Below are positions 58,932-64,000 of a stretch of DNA of 64,000 bases, piece after piece (the stretch's first letter is position 1; each line of letters opens with the position of its first letter). The position numbers and the translations under genes are program-made. The stretch is from Hydrogenophaga palleronii_A (GTDB taxonomy: Bacteria; Pseudomonadota; Gammaproteobacteria; Burkholderiales; Burkholderiaceae_C). Below the pieces are notes generated by a model, which did not search any database, was not told the origin of the DNA, and was given only the letters and a program-made list of their open reading frames with translations. The stretch lies in assembly GCF_031457455.1 (NCBI RefSeq), contig NZ_JAVDWU010000003.1, positions 372,001-436,000 of the forward strand. Direction: 5' to 3'.

Positions 58932-59915
58932 TCAGCGCGTCGGCTGCGGCACCAGGGCGGCCAGCGCGGTTCGAATCAGATCGATGCGCTTGGCCTCGTA
59001 CGAGTTGCTGTACAAGCGCTGCTTGTTGTTCTGTGGATCCCGCCGCGCGGTCATGTGGGATGTCCAGCGTTCCAGCAGCGTCTGGCCTTCGCGATTGACC
59101 ACTGGGTCCCGCCCCGCCTCGTCCCGCAGGAACAGGTTGTTGATCAGGTCGTTGCCGGAGGTCGAGTGCTTGAAGAAGGAGGGCGGCAAGGCGGCCGCAG
59201 ACAAGGCGACGACGTTCTCACCTGCCCCGCCGTTCATGTTGCCCAGCGCGGCGCCGTGCAGTTGCGCGATCTGGGGCTCTGCGGCCATCTTCCGGGCTGC
59301 CGAGAGCGCCATGACGACGCATCCGTTGTCCGTGCGCTGGGTGGTGGAGCATGCCACGGCAAGGTGCAGTCGCACCTGCTCCTCGGGCATGTGCTCGCGC
59401 AGCACCTCGCCGATGCCGCCGAGAATGTTCTGCCACGCGTCGACCAGTTTTGAAGCTTCCGAAGCCGCATCCATGCTGTCGACGAGGATCAGCGAGGCGT
59501 CATGCGACGAGGCCGAGCATTGCACACTCAGCGCGTAGCGATGATCTCGGTCACCGTCGTCGATCACCATGCGCCAGGCATCGCCTTTGCCCAGACCATT
59601 CTGCAAGCGCTGAGTGAGTTGGTACTCCTGGATCCAGTTGGAAGTCTCATCCCTCATGACCTCGTCGTGTACCAGCCGAAGACCCGGATCGGCTTTGTTG
59701 AGGCCTTCGATGATGAGTGCGAGATGTTGCTTGTCCTCGTTGACAGGCGTCCGGTTTTGCTGGTACGCGGCCTCCAACTTCTCCAGATAGTTGGCGAGGC
59801 CAGGATGCAGCTCAGCCGCGAGCTTGCGGTCAAACTTCGGCCCGAGCTGGGCGTCCAGCGCCCTGGCCTTGGCCTTGGCCTTGGCCTTGGCCTTCGGAAT
59901 GGATCGCACAGGCAT
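58932..59915 (-). CDS. YopJ/AvrRxv-family acetyltransferase-like effector
   Basis: 327 residues from the ATG at 59915 (MPVRSIPKAKAKAKAKARAL); the longer ORF starts with a TTG at 59990. Family pattern: WRMVIDDGDRDHRYALSVQ with His125 as the likely catalytic His; SHDASLILVDSM with Asp146 in the acidic position (Glu in YopJ, Asp in PopP2); and TQRTDNGCVVMALSAARKM with Cys199 in the conserved nucleophile segment. YopJ proteins acetylate host kinases or immune proteins and need inositol hexakisphosphate. The Lys-Ala run near the N-terminus is encoded by a hexanucleotide repeat. Only an imperfect PIP box is found upstream. Confidence 0.82.
   Translation of the reverse strand: MPVRSIPKAKAKAKAKARALDAQLGPKFDRKLAAELHPGLANYLEKLEAAYQQNRTPVNEDKQHLALIIEGLNKADPGLRLVHDEVMRDETSNWIQEYQLTQRLQNGLGKGDAWRMVIDDGDRDHRYALSVQCSASSHDASLILVDSMDAASEASKLVDAWQNILGGIGEVLREHMPEEQVRLHLAVACSTTQRTDNGCVVMALSAARKMAAEPQIAQLHGAALGNMNGGAGENVVALSAAALPPSFFKHSTSGNDLINNLFLRDEAGRDPVVNREGQTLLERWTSHMTARRDPQNNKQRLYSNSYEAKRIDLIRTALAALVPQPTR
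59865..59894. repeat. Hexanucleotide microsatellite (GGCCTT)5 inside the YopJ-like gene
   Basis: Five exact copies of GGCCTT on the plus strand read as (Lys-Ala)5 on the coding strand. Length change would add or remove Lys-Ala pairs without a frameshift. Confidence 0.95.
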
Positions 59916-60110
59916 GGCGGCTTCTTCGGCTGCGCCATCGGTGCGTGGACGGCGCGGCAGCCCACTGAACGCCGCGTCGTCGGGAAGCAAGCGCTAGCGC
60001 GAGGGGGCCGAGGCCGGCGTGCCGGCGCCCATCGACAACGTGTGCAGGGGCAACGAACCGGGTACTGAATGGACGGGTGTCATTGCGAGGGTCGGTTGAG
60101 GGTCACCTCG

Positions 60111-60171
60111 ATTACAGCAACGCATCGCAGGTCCGCCGCACTGAATGCGAAAAACGGAGCGTTGAGATGAA
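60111..60171 (-). promoter_or_regulatory. Imperfect PIP box before the YopJ-like gene
   Basis: On the minus strand TTCAT-N15-TTCGC (60147-60171), one mismatch in the first half site, is followed after 30 bp by TGTAAT (60111-60116). The ~270-bp gap 59916-60183 shows no other element. Confidence 0.45.
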
Positions 60172-60183
60172 AGCTCAGCACGG

Positions 60184-61794
60184 CTACTCAGGCGAGGCGA
60201 CGCGCGGCTTGACCTCGTAGGTGTCGTCGAGGTCAGACTCGGGCGCGGGTGCCGGTTTGCTGAAGTTGGCGAGATAGGCATCTCCATAGTCGGCGAGAAC
60301 CTGCGCGTGGGGCCTGTCGTCGCCCGCGGGGAACAGGTTGTCCAGCGCCACCAGGGCCACGGCCACCTCGTTCCGGTGCTTGCCGTCCTTGTCGGTCAGC
60401 GCCAGATCGAAGGGCAGGAACAACGCGTTGATGCGTTCCTTGTCGTAGGCGGGTTCGGGGTGTTCCGGGTCGGGCCGGCGCAGCGCGGTGTTGGCGAAGG
60501 CCATGCTGTTGGCCGAGCCCAGGCCGGCGAAGGTGATCTCGGTTCGCTTGCTCGGCCCGCTCCAGTTCGTGCGGCCGCGCTGGCGTTGTTGCGGCAACCG
60601 GCCCGCATCCAGTGCGTAGTGGTCGCTGTCGGGGTGTGTGGCGAGCGCCTCCTGGCGCTGGCGTTCGTTTTCCAGTACCGCGCCCATGTAGAAGCCCAGG
60701 ATGCGGCCGTTGCTCAGCGTGGGGGATTCGGCCGGGTCGCTGGGGCGCGGAACGAACAGGCCGTATTGGCCGATCAGTGCCTGCTCGTGGTCTTGCACGT
60801 ATGCCGCGCTCAGCTTGATCGGCAGGCAACGCGGGTTGGCGCTCGGCTGCTCGCGAATGAGCCGCTCGAACTCACGCTGCGCATCTTCGGTGAGCGCCTT
60901 GACCACGTCCGGGAGCTTGCGGGGATCGAGCTGCAGCCGCGGGTCGCTCTCACACAGCTGCTGCAAGAACGTGTGCATCTCCTGGCCGGCCACCTTGAGC
61001 TTCTTGAGCTTCACGTTGGGATCGCATTTGCCGTCGGCACCGGCGTAGCGCGGGTGCGCCCGCTCAGGGTTGTTGCGGTCGCGCAGCGGGAACTTGTCGT
61101 CGTTGCCCGGCACGGGCTCCATGCGGTGGTGCACGATCACCCCACCGCTCTCGGCCAGCTTGGACGCCCACTGCGGCGCATCGCCGGTGAGGTCGCACAC
61201 CTGGGCGACTTCTTCGTAGAAGGCGGTGCGCGCCTGGTCGAGCTGGGTTTCCACCAGCAGTGGCACGCGCACCGCCGGGGCGAGGTCGATCGGCTCGGGT
61301 TTGACGGGTCTGCCGGCTGGCACGGGCGGCACATCGTCGACGGGATCGGGCTCGAGGTTCAGGTCGAACACCGGTCGCGATGGTGCAGCAGCGGGTCCTT
61401 GCGGGTCGGGCGCTGCGGATTGCGCGGTGCTGGCCGACGACTGGCCGCGAGGCAGGGCGCCGGGCTGCAGCAGGGCATTGACCTCCTGGAGCAGGCGGAA
61501 GAAGTCCTGTTGCTGCTGCGGGGCGGTGAACTCGTTCAGGACGGCCCCGAGTTCGTGATCACCGCGCCAGTTGCCGGAAGGGGCGATAAACCGAGACAAG
61601 CCCGGGAAGCTTGGCTCCGCAGCCTCCAGGGGCATGGTGCCCTGCCGGATCTGCAGGATCAATCGCGCCAGCTCGTGCTGCCGAGCCCCGAAGTTGTTCA
61701 AGGCCAGGGGCGTTGCGACGGGGGGCGGGGCTGCACCGGGGGCGGGGCGTTTTTGCTGGGGCTTGGCGATCGCCGCTTTGAATCTGTCGGCCAC
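60184..61794 (-). CDS. EAR-motif and SET-like effector: 3' part of a frameshifted gene
   Basis: 536 codons opening at a GTG at 61794. The first ~110 residues continue the repeat series of the upstream frame (YRQVADRFKAA pairs with HRQLAARFEAE of an earlier repeat), so this is the 3' part of one gene. Residues 144-149 are DLNLEP, a perfect plant DLNxxP EAR repression motif. Residues about 340-511 resemble a SET methyltransferase fold: GQYGLFVPR, ILGFYMGAVLENERQRQEAL, DHYALDAG, SANSMAFANTALR, EVAVALVALDNLFPAGDD, VLADYGDAYL. The NHS/C catalytic motif is altered to ANT, so activity is uncertain. Predicted: nuclear-acting effector in a plant-like host. Confidence 0.65.
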   Translation of the reverse strand: MADRFKAAIAKPQQKRPAPGAAPPPVATPLALNNFGARQHELARLILQIRQGTMPLEAAEPSFPGLSRFIAPSGNWRGDHELGAVLNEFTAPQQQQDFFRLLQEVNALLQPGALPRGQSSASTAQSAAPDPQGPAAAPSRPVFDLNLEPDPVDDVPPVPAGRPVKPEPIDLAPAVRVPLLVETQLDQARTAFYEEVAQVCDLTGDAPQWASKLAESGGVIVHHRMEPVPGNDDKFPLRDRNNPERAHPRYAGADGKCDPNVKLKKLKVAGQEMHTFLQQLCESDPRLQLDPRKLPDVVKALTEDAQREFERLIREQPSANPRCLPIKLSAAYVQDHEQALIGQYGLFVPRPSDPAESPTLSNGRILGFYMGAVLENERQRQEALATHPDSDHYALDAGRLPQQRQRGRTNWSGPSKRTEITFAGLGSANSMAFANTALRRPDPEHPEPAYDKERINALFLPFDLALTDKDGKHRNEVAVALVALDNLFPAGDDRPHAQVLADYGDAYLANFSKPAPAPESDLDDTYEVKPRVASPE

Positions 61795-62491
61795 CTGTCG
61801 ATACTGGGTGGCTCGCCTCCAGGGCCTTCAGCTTGTTGTGAAGGCTGTGGGCGTTGGTATTGGAAGCGGCCGGTTTCGTGGTGCCGTCCGGTTTGAACAT
61901 GAAAGAGAAGCTGCGCATCCCCTCGTTTTGGGAGACTGCGGCCGGCGTTACCCCATCGTTCTTGACGGCGTTGATCATTGGAATGAGCTTCTCCAGCTCG
62001 CGTGCGTACCGCTCCAATTGCACCGGCCGCGTCGGCAGGGCCGCCTCCGCTTCGAACCTCGCAGCCAGCTGCCGATGCTGAGGCTGGGGGCTCTGCAGGA
62101 GGGCCTGCAGCTTGTTGTGAAGGCTCTGGGCGTTGAAGCTGGAAGCAGCTGGCTTCATGGTGCCGTCCGGTTTGAACATGGCTTTGAAGGCGCCCATCCC
62201 CGCGCGTTTAGTGACTGCCGACACCGTTGCCCCGTTCTTGACTTCACGGATCAGCGGGATGAGCGCCAACAGGTCGTTGGCATTTCGTTCGAGAACCTCC
62301 GGTGACAAGCGGGCCAGGTGCGCCGAATTCACCACCGGTGCGGCAGAGCCGGCGCTGGCGCGTGCGTCACCCATCCCAGCGGTTCTTTGCACCTCAGGCC
62401 CGTGCCGTGACGACGTCGCCAAGGTGCTCGAACCCTGCGCGGGCCGTGCGTGCTGCAACGGCGGCAGCTCGGTGGGCCGATGAAAGAGCAC
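61559..62491 (-). CDS. Repeat region of the frameshifted EAR/SET effector (5' part)
   Basis: 310 codons opening at a GTG at 62491. Two ~90-residue repeats are clear: VLERNANDLLALIPLIREVK ... MFKPDGTMKPAASSFNAQSL and QLERYARELEKLIPMINAVK ... MFKPDGTTKPAASNTNAHSL. After KALEAS (near 61815) this frame becomes low-complexity while the next frame resumes the alignment; one extra base within 61801-61822 explains it. A third, weaker repeat follows in that frame (ARQHELARLILQIRQGTMPL). The last ~85 codons of this ORF are therefore out of frame. It is either a broken gene, a sequencing error or a programmed frameshift. Confidence 0.6.
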   Translation of the reverse strand: MLFHRPTELPPLQHARPAQGSSTLATSSRHGPEVQRTAGMGDARASAGSAAPVVNSAHLARLSPEVLERNANDLLALIPLIREVKNGATVSAVTKRAGMGAFKAMFKPDGTMKPAASSFNAQSLHNKLQALLQSPQPQHRQLAARFEAEAALPTRPVQLERYARELEKLIPMINAVKNDGVTPAAVSQNEGMRSFSFMFKPDGTTKPAASNTNAHSLHNKLKALEASHPVSTGGRQIQSGDRQAPAKTPRPRCSPAPRRNAPGLEQLRGSAARAGAIDPADPAGHHAPGGCGAKLPGLVSVYRPFRQLAR

Positions 62492-62567
62492 GCCCGATCC
62501 GCCCCCAGGCGCGATGGGCGCGGCACCTGGGGCACGCGGCGGCAGCGTGGCGTTGCGCCGCGGGGGG

Positions 62568-62739
62568 CATCACGGTCTTCTCCTGGCACATGCCCGGCGC
62601 TCGTGCGTCGACGCAGCGCCTCAGGGGCTTGCAGTTCCGCAGCTGCTCTGCGCTGCGGCGAAGCAGACGGGCTCGGTTCGTTCGAAGGCGAGGACGGCGA
62701 GCGACTCGCCGAGCCTCCTGCCTGGCCGATTCCTGTCAT
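62568..62739 (-). pseudogene. Probable true 5' end of the EAR/SET effector, separated by a C6 tract
   Basis: The ATG at 62739 reads MTGIGQAGGSASRSPSSPSN and continues Ser/Pro/Arg-rich to GHVPGEDRDAP, a typical type III secretion N-terminus. It meets a run of six C on the coding strand (plus strand G6 at 62562-62567). Adding one C would join it in frame to PRRNATLPPRAPGAAPIAPG and on to the repeat region starting 62491. As written, this frame ends at 62329. Confidence 0.5.
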
Positions 62740-62804
62740 GCGTGGTACTTTCTCGGTGAGAAGCCTCTTCAACGCTGCTTGCGACCTGAGGTGTTCTTGG
62801 GGCC

Positions 62805-62866
62805 ATTCTTTCGATCCGGTTCTCACCCGAGAGGCTGAACGCGAAGTCACGGACAGAAACGAGAAG
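62805..62866 (-). promoter_or_regulatory. Imperfect PIP box before the EAR/SET effector
   Basis: On the minus strand TTCTC-N15-TTCGC (62842-62866), one mismatch, is followed after 31 bp by AAGAAT (62805-62810). Predicted leader to the ATG at 62739 is about 60 nt, which supports that start. The remainder of 62740-62959 holds no gene. Confidence 0.45.
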
Positions 62867-62959
62867 CGCAGCAGGCTGCGCACCTTGGCGTTCTCCCTCG
62901 GGCGCTCCTCAGTGCATCAAACCGTCGCCCCAGCCCCGCCGCCGGGGGATGGTAGGTGT

Positions 62960-63325
62960 CTACCGGCGCAGCCGGCAGGCGTCACCGCTGGCCTGGCGGC
63001 TCACCTCCACGCTGTCCAGCTGCTGCCCATAGTGCGCCTCCATCGCGCGCCAGATGAAGGCGCACAGGTTCTCCAGCGTGGCCGGGCCCAGGTCGGCCAC
63101 TTCGTCAAGAAGACGGTGGTCCAGTGCGTGGCGCAGGGTTTCGATGTGGCCGCGCAGGTGTGCCAGATCGACCAGCATGCCGCTGTCCGGATCGGGCTGA
63201 CCCGCCAGCGTGACGTTGGCGATGTAGGTGTGGCCATGGATGCGCAAGCTGGGCTCCACCTCGACCTTGCGGCGCAAGGTGTGGGCGGCCTCGAAATAAA
63301 AGCGCTGACTCAGTTCGTATCTCAT
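62960..63325 (-). CDS. queD: QueD-like 6-carboxytetrahydropterin synthase
   Basis: 121 residues, PTPS/QueD family. Zinc His ligands are in FYFEAAHTLRR and RIHGHTY. LDHRLLDEV and the C-terminal VSRQASGDACRL region (ATP/GTP-binding Glu position is here Ser-Arg-Gln) are recognisable. The Cys usually found just before the second His pair (E. coli Cys27) is absent (EVEPSLRIHGH). It makes CPH4 in queuosine/7-deazaguanine synthesis. It lies upstream of queE's stop by the repeat at 63408-63507, same strand. Confidence 0.88.
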   Translation of the reverse strand: MRYELSQRFYFEAAHTLRRKVEVEPSLRIHGHTYIANVTLAGQPDPDSGMLVDLAHLRGHIETLRHALDHRLLDEVADLGPATLENLCAFIWRAMEAHYGQQLDSVEVSRQASGDACRLRR

Positions 63326-63407
63326 CTCAATCCATCTCTCAACTCAATTCACATGCTTCGGCGACACCGCGCCGCACATCAGCGGGGAGAGGAAGTCAAA
63401 TCCCGCC

Positions 63408-63507
63408 TCCGGAGCGCGTGCCTCTTCCAGCACACGCCGAAGATCCGGCTTTGCCGGTCCAAGGGCGTGGTCCCCCTGGGGGGAAGCCGCGAAGCGGCGC
63501 AGGGGGG
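63408..63507 (-). repeat. Interspersed GC-rich repeat, inverse copy
   Basis: About 100 bp match 9218-9318 in reverse orientation with only one or two differences (for example CGCGGCTTCC versus CGCGTCTTCC). It lies between queE and queD and abuts the queE stop codon. Confidence 0.85.
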
Positions 63508-64000
63508 TCACCTGATCCCAATGACTTTGTGCGTCTGCACCGACAGCCGCCAGCGCGGATCGGCCAGGCACAGCGCGGTGGCCAGCTCGGTGTTGCGGCG
63601 CGCCAGCGGGCCGTCCATGGCCTGCAGGAAGTGGTGTTCAAAAGGCAGCCCGGCCAGCGCGTCCAGGTCCAGCCCCTCTTGGGGCACCACCACCTTGAGC
63701 TCCTGCCCGCGCGTGAGCACCAGCGGGGCGCCGGCCTTGGGGCTCACGCACACCCAGTCCAGCCCGGCGGGCGGCGCCAGCGTGCCATTGGTTTCCACCG
63801 CGATCGTGAAGCCGCGCGCGTGCAGTGCGCTGGTCAGGGCCTCGTCCACCTGCAACAGCGGCTCGCCCCCGGTCAGCACCACCAGGCCGGGGGCCGTGCC
63901 AGCGGGCCATTGCCCGGCAATCGCGTCGGCCAGGGCCCCGGCGGTGGCGAACTTGCCGCCCAGCGTGCCGTCGGTGCCCACGAAGTCGGTGTCACAGAAG
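63508..64000 (-). CDS. queE: QueE 7-carboxy-7-deazaguanine synthase (5' end outside window)
   Basis: 164 codons in the window, open at the right edge. The first visible residues FCDTDFVGTDG are the end of the radical-SAM CxxxCxxC-type motif and its following segment. GLVVLTGGEPLLQVDEALTS is the SAM-binding GGEP motif; FTIAVETNGTLAPPAGLDWV and VCVSPKAGAPLVL are typical QueE. It converts CPH4 to CDG in queuosine synthesis. The next gene on the same strand is queD. Confidence 0.93.
   Translation of the reverse strand, partial: FCDTDFVGTDGTLGGKFATAGALADAIAGQWPAGTAPGLVVLTGGEPLLQVDEALTSALHARGFTIAVETNGTLAPPAGLDWVCVSPKAGAPLVLTRGQELKVVVPQEGLDLDALAGLPFEHHFLQAMDGPLARRNTELATALCLADPRWRLSVQTHKVIGIR

Noticed and set aside
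1..64000. tRNA, rRNA, CRISPR arrays, intact transposases or integrases that would mark the island borders
   Set aside because: None seen on reading the sequence and translations; a tRNAscan/ISfinder search would be needed to exclude divergent ones.

Overview
The window is about 64 kb of GC-rich DNA with betaproteobacterial gene content. It carries narK-narXL, the anaerobic ubiquinone set ubiUVT, and Burkholderiales-style queDE and ubiXD. Together with a roughly 100-bp interspersed repeat of the kind I associate with Comamonadaceae, this points to a Burkholderiales (Comamonadaceae-like) chromosome. I saw no tRNA, rRNA, CRISPR array or intact insertion sequence.

Left part (1-13977), anaerobic respiration. 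Two NarK nitrate/nitrite transporters, a universal stress protein and the NarXL two-component system are all on the minus strand. They are followed by a small cupin, the nitric-oxide sensor NsrR and, divergently, the iron-sulfur repair protein RIC/YtfE. An 11-1-11 NsrR box lies just before the likely RIC start. A perfect FNR-type palindrome with a well-placed -10 precedes a plus-strand cluster: ubiU, ubiV, a hemolysin-III family gene, ubiT, a DGC-domain gene, ubiX and ubiD. This is an O2-independent ubiquinone pathway suited to denitrification.

Middle and right part (about 14000-62740), a type III secretion island of the Hrp2 type. Regulators are an HrpB/HrpX-type AraC protein (14068-15543) and an HrpG-like OmpR protein (26139-26957). 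Structural genes lie in four blocks: (a) sctO-sctT plus two accessory genes; (b) sctV-hpaP-sctQ-sctR-sctS-hpaA-hpaB; (c) a GNAT acetyltransferase gene plus sctU; (d) a long minus-strand run hpa1-like, sctC, sctD, sctE/G/F-like, harpin-like, hrpB1, hrpB2/sctI, sctJ, sctK, sctL, chaperone, effector, sctN, effector. I found eight PIP boxes (TTCGN-N15-TTCGN), each followed 30-31 bp later by a -10-like nAnnnT. They lie in front of blocks a-d, of three effector transcription units and of the hpa2-like unit. They define an HrpB/HrpX regulon inside the window.

Candidate secreted effectors are unusually dense: a 634-residue protein with amphipathic C-terminal repeats; a 662-residue protein with its own CesT-like chaperone; a GHSKG lipase-like protein; an 851-residue protein with an HAE...PCxxC deaminase motif; a MGTCCS (myristoyl/palmitoyl-type) XopE/HopX-like protein; two paralogous helical effectors or translocators, one served by a fused two-domain chaperone and the other by two separate chaperones; a YopJ-like acetyltransferase with an in-frame hexanucleotide repeat; and a frameshifted protein combining N-terminal repeats, a plant-type EAR motif (DLNLEP) and a SET-like domain. 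These suggest a eukaryotic, probably plant-like, host. Decay is also visible: a broken polysaccharide-lyase lipoprotein gene and remnants of a response regulator and another gene. The right edge returns to housekeeping genes (queD, queE).
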